DNA from: a bacterium
GTDB lineage: Bacteria; Bacillota; Clostridia; Lachnospirales; Lachnospiraceae
DNA: 55,647 nt
Assembly (NCBI GenBank): GCA_030524675.1
Contig: JAUNGE010000018.1
Location: 1-55,647, forward strand
Direction of reading: 5' to 3'
How positions within the stretch are numbered: position 1 is the stretch's first letter; every line of letters begins with the position of its first letter. The notes beneath the pieces are model-generated. The model was given only the letters and a program-made list of their open reading frames with translations. It made no database searches and was not told where the DNA came from. The position numbers were made by a program, and so were the translations under genes. Of the stretch, positions 8,729 to 18,549 are shown piece by piece.

Positions 8729-10704
8729 TGAAAAACCATACATCCAAACTCAAACGTTTTTTTCAAGATTTTTATCTGGTTCTGGTGCTGATTTTTCTGT
8801 ATGCACCGATAGCGACCATGATGGTGCTGTCCTTCAACAGCTCCAAATCCCGTACCCAGTGGGGCGGTTTTACTCTGGATTGGTACACCCAGATGTTTGA
8901 TAGCTCGGCTATCACAGCTGCTCTCTACAACACATTGCTGATTGCCTTTCTGTCTGCAGCGATTGCTACAGTCATCGGCACAGCGGCTGCCATCGGCATC
9001 AGCTCGATGAAACGAATACCGCGCACGATTATGATGGGCGTCAACAATATCCCTGTTTTGAACTCGGATATTGTGACGGGAATCTCTCTGATGCTGACTT
9101 TTATTGCATTCGGGATTTCCCTAGGATTTAAGACCATCCTTCTGGCACATATCAGCTTTAACATTCCATATGTGATTCTGAGCGTCATGCCAAAACTCCG
9201 CCAAACCAGCAAATCAACCTATGAGGCGGCGATGGACTTGGGCGCAGGGCCGGTACAGGCGTTTTTCAAGGTGGTTTTTCCGGACATCATGCCTGGTGTG
9301 CTTTCTGGATTTCTGATGGCATTTACGATGTCTCTGGATGATTTTATTATCACACACTTTACGAGAGGCGCAGGTATCAACACACTGTCCACCTTGATTT
9401 ACAGTGAGGTGCGCCGCGGCATCAAGCCATCCATGTATGCACTGTCCACTGTGATTTTTCTCACAGTGCTGACCCTTCTTCTCATCACAAACTTTGCACC
9501 GGAAAATGCGCAGAAAGCAGACGCTGCCGGAACCGGCAGGGCTAATGGTACAGATGGAGTATTTGGAAAGGGCGGCAAACGCCTCACAACACAGCAGATT
9601 CAAAAACGCAAAACCATCAAAAAAGGGCTCCTGGTGGCAGCCGCATTCTGTGTGGTTGTAAGCGTGTGCTTTTCGACCTATAAATATTATCTTGTATCCC
9701 ACTCGGATGAGTTGTATGTGTACAACTGGGGCGAGTATATCGATGATAGTGTGATTGAGGAGTTTGAGGAAGAAACTGGAATTCATGTGACCTATGACCT
9801 GTTTGAGACAAACGAGGAGATGTACCCAATTATTGAGGCAGGTGCAGTGCAGTACGACGTGGTCTGTCCTTCAGACTATATGATTCAAAAAATGGTGGAA
9901 AACGGGCTGCTGGCTGAGATTAATTTTGAAAATGTTCCGAACATTTCTTATATTGATGAGAAATATATGAAACAATCGCAGAGTTTTGACCCGCAGAATC
10001 GCTACGCAGTTCCGTACTGCTGGGGAACTGTCGGTATTTTGTACAATACCAAACGGATTGAGGAACTTGGAGTGCCAGCTCCTACCAAATGGGCAGATTT
10101 GTGGGACCCTCGCTATGATGGAGAGATTCTGATGCAGGACAGCGTGCGCGATGCGTTCATGGTAGCTTTAAAATCTCTCGGCTACTCGATGAACACGAGC
10201 GATGTGGAAGAACTTCGGGAAGCGAAAGATTTGCTGATTGCACAGAAACCACTGGTACAGGCCTATGTCATCGACCAGGTGCGCGACAAGATGATCGGCG
10301 GCGAGGCGGCTGTCGGAGTGATTTATTCCGGTGAGATGCTCTACATTCAGGAAGAGGTAGAAAATCTTGGACTGGATTACTCGCTTGAATATGTGATTCC
10401 TGAGGAAGGTACAAATATCTGGCTGGATGCATGGGTAATTCCGGCCAACGCGCAGAACAAGGAAAATGCAGAGAAATGGATTAATTTCCTCTGTCGGCCA
10501 GATATTGCGAAAAAGAATTTTGAGTACATCACATACCCGACGCCGAATAAGGGCGCATTTGACCTTCTGGATGAGGAACTGCAAAATAATAAGGCGGTGT
10601 TCCCTGATGTGGAAAAACTCAAGAACGGGGAAGTGTTCCAGTACCTTGGAGATGATGTGGACACGATTTACAATGAATTCTGGAAAGAAGTAAAGGCGAA
10701 ATAA
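8728..10704 (+). CDS. potCD: PotC permease fused to PotD substrate-binding protein
   Basis: 658 residues combine two transporter parts that are usually separate. Residues 1-255 are the PotC permease with six membrane segments and its EAA loop at 166-185. Residues 257-298 form a polar, lysine-rich linker. Residues 300-318 add a seventh membrane segment. Residues 328-658 are a PotD-like polyamine-binding domain (LYVYNWGEYIDD start, GTNIWLDAWVIP near the C-terminus). The binding domain is thus tethered outside the cell with no lipobox. The reading frame is continuous, so the fusion is natural rather than an error. It is the last gene of the uptake operon. Confidence 0.9.
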   Translation: MKNHTSKLKRFFQDFYLVLVLIFLYAPIATMMVLSFNSSKSRTQWGGFTLDWYTQMFDSSAITAALYNTLLIAFLSAAIATVIGTAAAIGISSMKRIPRTIMMGVNNIPVLNSDIVTGISLMLTFIAFGISLGFKTILLAHISFNIPYVILSVMPKLRQTSKSTYEAAMDLGAGPVQAFFKVVFPDIMPGVLSGFLMAFTMSLDDFIITHFTRGAGINTLSTLIYSEVRRGIKPSMYALSTVIFLTVLTLLLITNFAPENAQKADAAGTGRANGTDGVFGKGGKRLTTQQIQKRKTIKKGLLVAAAFCVVVSVCFSTYKYYLVSHSDELYVYNWGEYIDDSVIEEFEEETGIHVTYDLFETNEEMYPIIEAGAVQYDVVCPSDYMIQKMVENGLLAEINFENVPNISYIDEKYMKQSQSFDPQNRYAVPYCWGTVGILYNTKRIEELGVPAPTKWADLWDPRYDGEILMQDSVRDAFMVALKSLGYSMNTSDVEELREAKDLLIAQKPLVQAYVIDQVRDKMIGGEAAVGVIYSGEMLYIQEEVENLGLDYSLEYVIPEEGTNIWLDAWVIPANAQNKENAEKWINFLCRPDIAKKNFEYITYPTPNKGAFDLLDEELQNNKAVFPDVEKLKNGEVFQYLGDDVDTIYNEFWKEVKAK

Positions 10705-10764
10705 CATCCGTTTGAGGTTGCTGTGTAACATAGAAGGTATCTTTGAGCTTCAACAAAATAAAGG

Positions 10765-10794
10765 TCAAATAAAATCAAATAGAGTCAAATAGAA
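10765..10794. repeat. Three 10-base direct repeats
   Basis: TCAAATAAAA, TCAAATAGAG and TCAAATAGAA stand in tandem between the potCD stop and its terminator. They could be a minor replication-slippage product; no role is evident. Confidence 0.6.
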
Positions 10795-10813
10795 TCAGAC
10801 TGGATACATTTAT

Positions 10814-10896
10814 ATCCCACATGGAAGAAAGAAATTTTGAGCTTTAAGGCAGCAGCCAGATGCCAAACATTTCTTTCCCGATGTGGGATTTTTTTG
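10814..10896 (+). terminator. Long stem terminator between converging potCD and ytaF
   Basis: Outer arms ATCCCACAT and ATGTGGGAT enclose a second pair GAAAGAAA/TTTCTTTC, followed by eight T. It ends the polyamine uptake operon. Confidence 0.8.
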
Positions 10897-10947
10897 AGCA
10901 TATGAGAAAAACACAAACGATATTTTAAATGATTGCAGGTGTTTAGG

Positions 10948-11586
10948 TCACAGACACCTCAAAATTGCCAGCAGAATAAACAGAAGTCCTCCCGCCCAGG
11001 AGAGGTCTTTTGGGCAGCGGGTGCGAATTTTTTTCCCGAGGAAAATCCCCATATAGGTAAACATGTCTCCCATCAGAAATGCCGCCATCATCGTCCAGAG
11101 AATGGGTACTTTCAAAAATGCTGCCATAACACCAGCTGCCAGACTGTCAATGGACATCGCGAAAGAAAAAAAGAGGACTTCTCTCCAAGATAAGTTTTGA
11201 TTCTGGTCCGCATCTGCTTCGATTGGGTCGCTGTATATACTGATGATAAAACGAAGATTAGAAAAATGAAACGACGCATTTTTATGGATTGCTTTATGCT
11301 TCTTTAAATATTGGCGGATACTTGAATCAAACAACCTCATTCCTCCCAGAAGCAGCAGGCTGAAAAATCCAATCCGCTTTGTGAATACCTCAGGAATTTG
11401 GCTGTCCAGAAAAGTTCCAAAGAGAAGGGCTGCGCCCAGACAAAGGCTGCATATTCCGTTAAACACCGCTATCTGTTTATGTGAAATGGAAATTCCATTT
11501 GTCCCATAAACCATACTGGCTACAAACGCATCCAGACAAAGGGCCAAAACAAGCAGCAGAACGGAAACGCTCATAGAAGGACTCAT
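10948..11586 (-). CDS. ytaF: Sporulation membrane protein YtaF (MntP-like)
   Basis: 212 residues with about six membrane segments. The paired signatures LALCLDAFVASMVYG near the N-terminus and FAMSIDSLAAGVMAAF in the second half are typical of the MntP/YtaF family. A polar central loop rich in Asp (DPIEADADQNQN) matches YtaF rather than the shorter manganese exporter MntP. The role is inferred from the family: a sporulation-associated cation transporter-like protein. It converges on potCD. Confidence 0.8.
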   Translation of the reverse strand: MSPSMSVSVLLLVLALCLDAFVASMVYGTNGISISHKQIAVFNGICSLCLGAALLFGTFLDSQIPEVFTKRIGFFSLLLLGGMRLFDSSIRQYLKKHKAIHKNASFHFSNLRFIISIYSDPIEADADQNQNLSWREVLFFSFAMSIDSLAAGVMAAFLKVPILWTMMAAFLMGDMFTYMGIFLGKKIRTRCPKDLSWAGGLLFILLAILRCL

Positions 11587-11809
11587 GTGAAAACTCCTAA
11601 GCTCTTTTTCCTTAATATATTCAAAGAATGTTTCTCCTGTGAAATGAGAACCGCATGGTTTTGTTTATTGCGAGATTCTGCCCGTCTTAAATATAGAAAA
11701 GAACTGCTGCAAAAGCAGCTTTGTGCTCCTGCAGCAATTCTTATACATTTCTTATACTTTATTATCTTATGTTTCATTTATACTTCATGAATCTTATGTT
11801 TCATTTGGA

Positions 11810-13066
11810 TTATTCTTTATCATTTGTCAGATTGCATCTATCCAGCACATAGAATACCAGACTCAGAATCATTCCCACAACACATGCCAGCACCATACCT
11901 GTCAGCTGGATGTTTCCGATGTTTACTGCGATTCCGGAAAGTCCTGTGACAAAGATAACCGCTGTCAGTGCCTGGTTTCTGTTCTTGCTGAAATCCACTT
12001 TAGAGTCCACCAGAATACGAAGACCAGAAGTACCAATCATACCATACAGCAAGAAGGAAATACCTCCGATAACCGGACCTGGAATCGTGCTGATTAACGT
12101 GGACAGCTTGCCGATAAAAGAGCAGGCGATGGACAAAATCGCAGCTCCGGCAATCACCTGCACACTGTACACCCGTGTCACTGCCATAACACCGATATTC
12201 TCTCCGTATGTGGTCGTCGGAACAGAACCAATCAGACCAGAAAGCATGGTGGAGAAGTTATCTCCGAACAGAGAGCGGTGCAGTCCTGGGTCTTTTAACA
12301 GGTCTCTTCCCACAATCTTGCTGGTAACAACCTGATGTCCGATATGCTCGGAAGTGATAACCAGAATAACCGGAAGGATAATCAGGATTGCCTCCAGACT
12401 GAATTTCGGTGTGGAGAAGTTCGGCAGTGCAAAAATCGGTGCTGCTGCCACTTCTGCAAAATCCACAATTCCGCAGAGCAATGCTGCCACATATCCAGCA
12501 ATGACAGCAATCAGAATCGGAATGACGGACAAAAATCCTCGAAACAAAATCGAGCCGAACACCGCGGTTCCCAATGTCACCAGAAAGACAATCACATTTC
12601 TTGCATCAATCTCTTCTGCCAAAAGTCCTGCATTGCTCGCTGCTGTGCCAGAAAGTTCCAGGCCAATCAGCGCTACAACAGGCCCCATAGCAGCCGGCGG
12701 CAGCACAATATCAATCCAGTCCGAACCGAACTTATAGATAACAGCAGCCAAGATACATCCAAGGAAACCTACAGCTACGAATCCTCCCAGAGCATACTCA
12801 TATCCAAACTTCGCAATGACGATGCTCGCAGGCGCCAGGAATGCAAAACTCGACCCAAGATAAGCCGGCGCCTTTCCTTTTGTCACAAACATGAAAATCA
12901 GGGTTCCCACACCATTCATAAATAATACGATAGCGGGGTTAATGCCAAAGATAAACGGCACCAGCACAGATGCGCCAAACATGGCAAACATATGCTGGAT
13001 ACTGAGCGGAATCAGAAGTTTTACAGGAACCTTCTCATCCACTTGGATAATTCTGCGATTTTCCAT
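11810..13066 (-). CDS. uraA: Uracil/xanthine permease (NCS2 family)
   Basis: 418 residues from ATG 13066, with GGAGG 5 bases upstream; a TTG two codons earlier is in frame but badly placed. The protein has 12-14 hydrophobic segments and UraA-type motifs: LIPLSIQHMFAMFGASVLVP at the N-terminus, the ITSEHIGHQ substrate-site segment and GLIGSVPTTTYGENIGV. These are the hallmarks of proton-coupled uracil transporters. The 11587-11809 stretch downstream has only a small GCTGC-AAAA-GCAGC hairpin and no clear gene. Confidence 0.88.
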   Translation of the reverse strand: MENRRIIQVDEKVPVKLLIPLSIQHMFAMFGASVLVPFIFGINPAIVLFMNGVGTLIFMFVTKGKAPAYLGSSFAFLAPASIVIAKFGYEYALGGFVAVGFLGCILAAVIYKFGSDWIDIVLPPAAMGPVVALIGLELSGTAASNAGLLAEEIDARNVIVFLVTLGTAVFGSILFRGFLSVIPILIAVIAGYVAALLCGIVDFAEVAAAPIFALPNFSTPKFSLEAILIILPVILVITSEHIGHQVVTSKIVGRDLLKDPGLHRSLFGDNFSTMLSGLIGSVPTTTYGENIGVMAVTRVYSVQVIAGAAILSIACSFIGKLSTLISTIPGPVIGGISFLLYGMIGTSGLRILVDSKVDFSKNRNQALTAVIFVTGLSGIAVNIGNIQLTGMVLACVVGMILSLVFYVLDRCNLTNDKE

Positions 13067-13232
13067 ACTCAACCTCCATTTGTATTTTTTTATCCTTCCT
13101 ATTATGGCACATTTCCCATTTTCCGTCTACCACGAATTTGCATTTTATGACATTTCTTTTCGCTGGAGTTTCCTATATTCTTCCGGATTTTCTACATTGT
13201 CCAGGTTTCCTGGCTGCCACTTTTTCTCTCTT

Positions 13233-15278
13233 TTAAATTTCTCCCTCTGTGAGCTTCCACTCTGTCCCGTCTGTCAGAACCAGAATGATCTCTTTTGCAT
13301 CCACATTTTCCTCAGCCTTCACAGCGGCAATCGGGCATCCTTCTTCCTGATGCGGATACAGAACAGTCACCATACGGCAGTCCCGCCCCTTTGTCTCACA
13401 TAGAAGCGTTGGCACTGGCACTTCACCTACTGCAAAGCCTTTCAGAGCCATCCATCCCTGTACTTCTGGCTCTTTCTCTCCCTCTGCGATCCGCACTTTT
13501 GCCTTCTTTCCAGAAAGAAGCACTGTCACATCATCCATCGTAACTTTTCCGTCAGAAATCACCGGATGTTTGCTGTTTAAATGCCAAATACTCTGGTATG
13601 TGTGTGTTCTTTCATCTTCTTTCTCCACATACAGGCGGTCTACTGCGATGAGGAACGGGTTTAACTGGTACTCTGGTTTCTTAAAGAAATACACAGAACG
13701 CTTGTGAGAGACACTCTTATCCACCTGTTTTCTCTCCTCATCTGTGAGTTTTCCCTCAAAGTTCCAGAAATCGGTCACTGCCTCTTTCATCTCTGTGCCG
13801 TATCCGTCCGTGTACTCTGCCTCGGCAAAATCTACGGCATCTGTAATCTTTGCAGTCATACCAGACGGCTTCTGGATATCCTCCTCATGCCACTTGAATT
13901 GTCTCAGACGGCTCTGGTCCATTCCGTCCACGCGGATGGTATTGTGAGAGCGTGTGGACATCACATAGCGCCTCATAGGAGAAGCATCATATTCATAATT
14001 TCCTCCCTCAACCAGCAGGTATTTGTGATTTGCATACATCGTCAGAGACAGCTTATCCTCGTGCTGATGCGCACGTCCAAAAGGACCTCCGTCAAACAGA
14101 GCCCATGTAGCATCCTTGTCCCATCCGGTACGCATTGCCAAGAAACCAGAATTTGGCAATTCAACCGATACCTCATCCAGCGGTTTTCCCTCTTTTCCCT
14201 CGGATACTGCCCAGCGGATACACTCATTTTCTGGGAACATGTCCGCTCTTTTTCTCAACATATCAGATACTTTGGCTCTGGTTCCATCATTTAAATCTGG
14301 CAGTGTTCCATCCGGCATCATCAGTTTGATATCCAACATGCACATTTTCTCCAGATAGCTGCTGAATACTTCCGGAATCTCTGCCTGAAATGCCTTTGCA
14401 GTCCTCATCATACGCTGGTAGTTGTTGACAACGACATCATGATACCCTGTCGTCAACTCATAGTGGAATCCGTCCTCATAAATCTGCTTCTTTAACTCCT
14501 GAACCAACACATCCACTGCAACCTGATACCAGTGCTTTGCATCTTTTAAGACGGGTGCCAGAATGGCAATATGGGCCAGACCATTCATCTCCATCACCAG
14601 CCAGTTTCCTGTGGTGCGGCGAAGTTCCAGACGTCTCGCGTTCTCCACCAGGGATTTGTACCAGTTGACCAAGACATCGTCCGTAAATGCAGGGGTCTGA
14701 TAGAATGTATATAAAGTATACGGCCAGTTTGCACCCATACGGATTCCGCACTCAATGGTACGCCAGCATTCTGTATCGCGGCTTCCTGCTTCCAGGTAGC
14801 AGACTGCCTGTTCCACCCAGTCAGAAAACATCTTCGCACAGCACTCTGCATACTTCTCGTCTTTTGTAGCCTGGTACACATGCGCCAGCAGCTTCCAGTC
14901 GTTGTGTCGGTTCAGCTGCCATGTCCACTCCTTGTACTGGTTCGGAGTCGGATTATAATCCCAGTCCACCTTCTCACCGAAATCATACTCAATGCCGCAG
15001 GAAATCATCTTGTTTTCACAGATTCTGTCTGCCGCCTCTTTCTCTGTCTCCCCGTCCTTCATAATCTGATTTTCCGGTTTTTCATAAGGAATGCTGAAAA
15101 ATATTTCCGGCTGCAGGGAAGTGCGGATATACTCTGCAAACTGGTGTCTCGCAGACACATAATCCCCAGCCCCAGCGGCTTTTTTCATGTCTTTTACCGC
15201 ATCAATTTCCTCATTCAGACACTGCAAAAAAAACTCCTCATCGCTCAATAAAGGTCCTTTCTTTACTTGCTCCATCAT
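13233..15278 (-). CDS. Heparinase II/III-family polysaccharide lyase-like protein
   Basis: 681 residues with no signal peptide, so probably cytoplasmic. The N-terminal half is an alpha/alpha toroid (RTTGNWLVMEMNGLAHIAIL, with the Asn and His usual in these lyases). The second half is the heparinase II/III beta domain (FDGGPFGRAHQHEDKLSL, then YVMSTRSHNT). Relatives cleave uronate-containing glycans by beta-elimination, intracellularly on oligosaccharides. No sugar transporter or other glycan gene lies nearby, so the substrate cannot be named. It follows the DUF4129 gene on the same strand after about 150 bases. Confidence 0.8.
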   Translation of the reverse strand: MMEQVKKGPLLSDEEFFLQCLNEEIDAVKDMKKAAGAGDYVSARHQFAEYIRTSLQPEIFFSIPYEKPENQIMKDGETEKEAADRICENKMISCGIEYDFGEKVDWDYNPTPNQYKEWTWQLNRHNDWKLLAHVYQATKDEKYAECCAKMFSDWVEQAVCYLEAGSRDTECWRTIECGIRMGANWPYTLYTFYQTPAFTDDVLVNWYKSLVENARRLELRRTTGNWLVMEMNGLAHIAILAPVLKDAKHWYQVAVDVLVQELKKQIYEDGFHYELTTGYHDVVVNNYQRMMRTAKAFQAEIPEVFSSYLEKMCMLDIKLMMPDGTLPDLNDGTRAKVSDMLRKRADMFPENECIRWAVSEGKEGKPLDEVSVELPNSGFLAMRTGWDKDATWALFDGGPFGRAHQHEDKLSLTMYANHKYLLVEGGNYEYDASPMRRYVMSTRSHNTIRVDGMDQSRLRQFKWHEEDIQKPSGMTAKITDAVDFAEAEYTDGYGTEMKEAVTDFWNFEGKLTDEERKQVDKSVSHKRSVYFFKKPEYQLNPFLIAVDRLYVEKEDERTHTYQSIWHLNSKHPVISDGKVTMDDVTVLLSGKKAKVRIAEGEKEPEVQGWMALKGFAVGEVPVPTLLCETKGRDCRMVTVLYPHQEEGCPIAAVKAEENVDAKEIILVLTDGTEWKLTEGEI

Positions 15279-15429
15279 AGCCCATCTCCTTTTTCTGCAC
15301 GGATTTTCGTGCTGTTCATCTTGTCTGATTCTATGCCTTCTATTTTACTATTTCCGAAGTTTTTTGTCGTGGCCTTATTTTACGGTCTGGTTCACATTTT
15401 GTTGGCTTTTTCCGCTTTGTTGCCTACAG

Positions 15430-16515
15430 CTATGCTGACTCTTTTTTCAGCTTCTGGTACTCTTTTTTAGCCTGTGCAATCTCATCTTCCTGTATCTGCT
15501 GCTCGCTGTAACGTGCTTTTAAATACAATTCCCTGAGCCTGCCTGTCTTCTCTTCCTCCCAGACAGTCTGCGCCTTCTCCTGAATTTGCTTACTCGTATC
15601 ACTCTCGACAATTTCGATTCCCTGTTTTCTGCACAATCTCAAGAATTTCTGATACACCAGACGGATACCCTCCTGCTGCTTTGCCATCTTTCCTTTTTTC
15701 TTAAAGACTGTATCCGGCCGTTCCAAATTGCTCTTCACCACAGTTCCCGTCTGCGGCCTTCGCCTTCTCTCGCTGACCTCTTCGAGCAGTTTGCGGCTAA
15801 AATACCAGATAATCAGAACGACTGCCGCAGCTGCCAGAATCCAGGCGAATGTCTGAAGCGGCACAGGAAGCCCTGCCACTTCTTCCGCCTCCTCCTGCAT
15901 CTGCGTACCTCCTCCCACCACAGTCATGACTACCTCCTGCATCTGGTTCGCGATTTCCGACGGAAAAATCTGTTTTAACACCCATACTACCAGATTTGCC
16001 GCACCTGCCACCACATACAAAATAGCCATCAGAAACGGTACAATCAATTTAAAATAGATATTTCTCACAGTCCACAGCGCTGCCTGTATTACAACATCAC
16101 TCGTCAAAGCTGCTGCCAAAAAAAGCACGCCCACGACATACACACCATTCCAGACCCAAAATCGTATATTTTTCCGGTATTCCTCACCGAGTCTTGTGAT
16201 GCGCAGCAGCAGCACTCCAAATGCAAAAAAGAGAAACGCCCAGACTGCTGCATACCTCTCCCAGTTCTCCACACTGGAAAAAGCCATCTCCACAAACGTC
16301 ATACCCGCTAAAATCTTACATTGCCACAAAAACACGCTTTTCTGTTCTTCCAGAATACCGGATTTTCGTTTTCGTATCAGAATGTATATCGCATAGATAA
16401 CCGGAAGCAGGCATCCAAGTTTTGTTATCCACGGATACCAGATGGCAAAAAGCGGCCCCATCACAGCAAAATACCACAAGGTATCCACCAGAACCTTCAA
16501 GCACCATACTGCCAT
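15430..16515 (-). CDS. DUF4129-domain membrane protein of the MoxR cluster
   Basis: 361 residues. Several membrane segments fill the first about 200 residues, then one more (about 217-240), then a cytoplasmic C-terminal DUF4129-type domain (VYQKFLRLCRKQGIEIVESDT, YLKARYSEQQIQED). This protein normally accompanies MoxR, DUF58 and a transglutaminase-like protein. Here the transglutaminase gene is missing and a heparinase follows instead. It starts 5 bases after the DUF58 stop. Confidence 0.8.
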   Translation of the reverse strand: MAVWCLKVLVDTLWYFAVMGPLFAIWYPWITKLGCLLPVIYAIYILIRKRKSGILEEQKSVFLWQCKILAGMTFVEMAFSSVENWERYAAVWAFLFFAFGVLLLRITRLGEEYRKNIRFWVWNGVYVVGVLFLAAALTSDVVIQAALWTVRNIYFKLIVPFLMAILYVVAGAANLVVWVLKQIFPSEIANQMQEVVMTVVGGGTQMQEEAEEVAGLPVPLQTFAWILAAAAVVLIIWYFSRKLLEEVSERRRRPQTGTVVKSNLERPDTVFKKKGKMAKQQEGIRLVYQKFLRLCRKQGIEIVESDTSKQIQEKAQTVWEEEKTGRLRELYLKARYSEQQIQEDEIAQAKKEYQKLKKESA

Positions 16516-16520
16516 ATCCT

Positions 16521-17603
16521 CTACTCCTCTCCATGCGGTGTCAACACCAAAATTTCATGTCCTGTCATATCCCGAAGATGCTGAATTTGTGTGAAGCACT
16601 CTCCCGACTCCTCCAGTGAAATCAAAATGCAGGCTTTTCCCACATTCCGGTGCATCTCTATCTGCTGCAGAAGTTCATCCAGATGCTTTCCAAAATGATA
16701 AGTAGAACGCCCTAAAACTTCCAAAATTTCTTGCAGATGCAGCGTTCCTCTGCCTTCCAGCACACGGCTGATATTTCCCACCGGACCTGTGATAATCGCG
16801 TTGGTAAAAAACTCATATGCAAACCCCTGCTTTTCCAGAGTCTCGCAGACCGTCCTCGCGATCGAGAAACACTCCTCCATCTCACTGTCCAAATTTTTCT
16901 CCCAGGACCTGCGGCAGGAAATATCCAGAAGAACCAGACAGGACAATTCCGCTGTGTGGTCGTACTCCTTTACCATCATTTTTCCACTTTTGGCCGACTG
17001 CGTCCAGCTGATTGCGCGAAACGGTTCCCTTCCTGTGTATTCCCGAAAACCGGCAAGAAACATCGGGTCCTCCATCCAAAACCGACGCACGGAAATATCC
17101 CCCAAAAATCCGCCCAGAATCCGGTTCAAATCTGAACTGGCCGCCGACCTTGGCTTAATCACGATTTCCCGATATTGTGCCACCTCATGGCTTCTGCCTG
17201 AAATTCCGAGAAAATCTCCGACATTTAACGTAGCGCCTTTAAACCCATAACATCCTCTCTTTGCGCCACTTATCTTTCTTGTGATTTCTGCTTTCTGCCA
17301 TCCTGCCAGATACAACTCCGTCTCCAGCCAGTACCTCTGATACACACCCTCGGTCTTTCGCAGTTTGCCTTTATCCATCTCATATACTGTTATGCCCTCT
17401 GGCAGTTCTTCACGAATCTGCAAAAAAGGAACCAAAAGCCACTTTTTGTTGCGGATGGTCATATGAACCTCAACTGGTTCATCTGGCTCTGTCAGTCTCT
17501 TCTCCAGTTCCATGTCATACTCCAGACCATCCAGGCCATGTTCCAGAGAATACCTCTGCGCAATCCACACTGCGGCTGCCAGCATCACAATCCACACTAT
17601 CAT
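16521..17603 (-). CDS. DUF58-domain protein (MoxR partner)
   Basis: 360 residues. A short N-terminal membrane segment is followed by a beta-rich part and the DUF58 signature GREPFRAISWTQSAKSGKMM with KEYD after it. A VWA-like domain follows, with LVLLDIS at the metal-site position. DUF58 proteins are thought to work with MoxR ATPases in maturation or assembly of envelope complexes. Its ATG overlaps the MoxR stop by 4 bases. Confidence 0.85.
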   Translation of the reverse strand: MIVWIVMLAAAVWIAQRYSLEHGLDGLEYDMELEKRLTEPDEPVEVHMTIRNKKWLLVPFLQIREELPEGITVYEMDKGKLRKTEGVYQRYWLETELYLAGWQKAEITRKISGAKRGCYGFKGATLNVGDFLGISGRSHEVAQYREIVIKPRSAASSDLNRILGGFLGDISVRRFWMEDPMFLAGFREYTGREPFRAISWTQSAKSGKMMVKEYDHTAELSCLVLLDISCRRSWEKNLDSEMEECFSIARTVCETLEKQGFAYEFFTNAIITGPVGNISRVLEGRGTLHLQEILEVLGRSTYHFGKHLDELLQQIEMHRNVGKACILISLEESGECFTQIQHLRDMTGHEILVLTPHGEE

Positions 17604-18547
17604 ACGCTCTTCTCCAGTGGTACCGGAACCTCAAACACCAGTTTTTTCACAAAACGAACTACATCCGCAGAGTCCGTCACACCTTTTGCCAGTATCCGGT
17701 GACTCAGCACATAAGGCGCCAGCTCTTTGACATCTTCCGGAATCACAAATTCTCGTCCCTGCACAGCGGCAAACGCCTGGCTCGCTCTGTAGAGTGCGAT
17801 CGCACCTCGCGTGGAGACTCCCGCTGCAAACTTTCCATCCGCTCTGGTTTTTTCAATTATATCCATCAGATAGGACAGTACATCTGGATGAACCGTAACC
17901 TGCTTGATATATTCTTTCATCTGTACAATCTCATCTTTTGTCAAAACAGGTTCGATATCTGTCAGTTTCTGCATGCTCTCCTTACCGCAGATTACTGCCA
18001 TCTCCTGTTCTCTCTTCATATATCCCAGAGAAAGCCGCATAAAGAAGCGGTCCATTTGTGCTTCTGGAAGCGGAAATGTACCATAGGACTCCACTGGATT
18101 CTGCGTCGCCATGACAAAAAATGGTTCTTCCAGGCGGTATGTCTCCCCGTCTGCGCTGATCTGGTGTTCTTCCATCGCCTCCAGAAGACTGGACTGCGTT
18201 CTGGGAGTCGCGCGGTTGATCTCATCTGCCAGAATCAGGTTGGAAAACAGTGGTCCCTTCTGGAATATAAATTCTCCTGTCTTCTGATTATAAAATCGGA
18301 TTCCTGTGATATCTGACGGCAGCAAATCCGGAGTAAACTGGATTCGCTTACATTCCTGCCCAATCGTCTTTGCGAACACTTTTAACAAAGTTGTCTTTCC
18401 TGTTCCAGGCAAATCCTCCAAGAGTACATGGCCGGAACACAAAAAACTGATAAGAATCAATTTTATCTCCTGTTCCTTTCCTACGATTACCTTAGAGCAG
18501 CTTTTCACCACTTCCCTGCATTTTTCCTCAAACTGTACCTGATTCAT
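17600..18547 (-). CDS. MoxR-family AAA+ ATPase
   Basis: 315 residues: Walker A LPGTGKTT at 46-53, Walker B LILADE at 104-109, sensor motif MATQNP, and the C-terminal lid (VSTRGAIALYRASQAFA). It is a chaperone-like ATPase heading the MoxR-DUF58-DUF4129 operon. Its ribosome site (AAGGAGAGGAAG before the ATG) lies inside what also reads as the tail of the ISLre2 transposase fragment, so the native upstream region appears to have been replaced by IS debris. Confidence 0.9.
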   Translation of the reverse strand: MNQVQFEEKCREVVKSCSKVIVGKEQEIKLILISFLCSGHVLLEDLPGTGKTTLLKVFAKTIGQECKRIQFTPDLLPSDITGIRFYNQKTGEFIFQKGPLFSNLILADEINRATPRTQSSLLEAMEEHQISADGETYRLEEPFFVMATQNPVESYGTFPLPEAQMDRFFMRLSLGYMKREQEMAVICGKESMQKLTDIEPVLTKDEIVQMKEYIKQVTVHPDVLSYLMDIIEKTRADGKFAAGVSTRGAIALYRASQAFAAVQGREFVIPEDVKELAPYVLSHRILAKGVTDSADVVRFVKKLVFEVPVPLEKSV

Positions 18548-18549
18548 CT

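Noticed and set aside
11583-11777. 64-codon frame between ytaF and the uracil permease
   Set aside because: No ribosome site, odd composition and low complexity; fits an untranslated gap.
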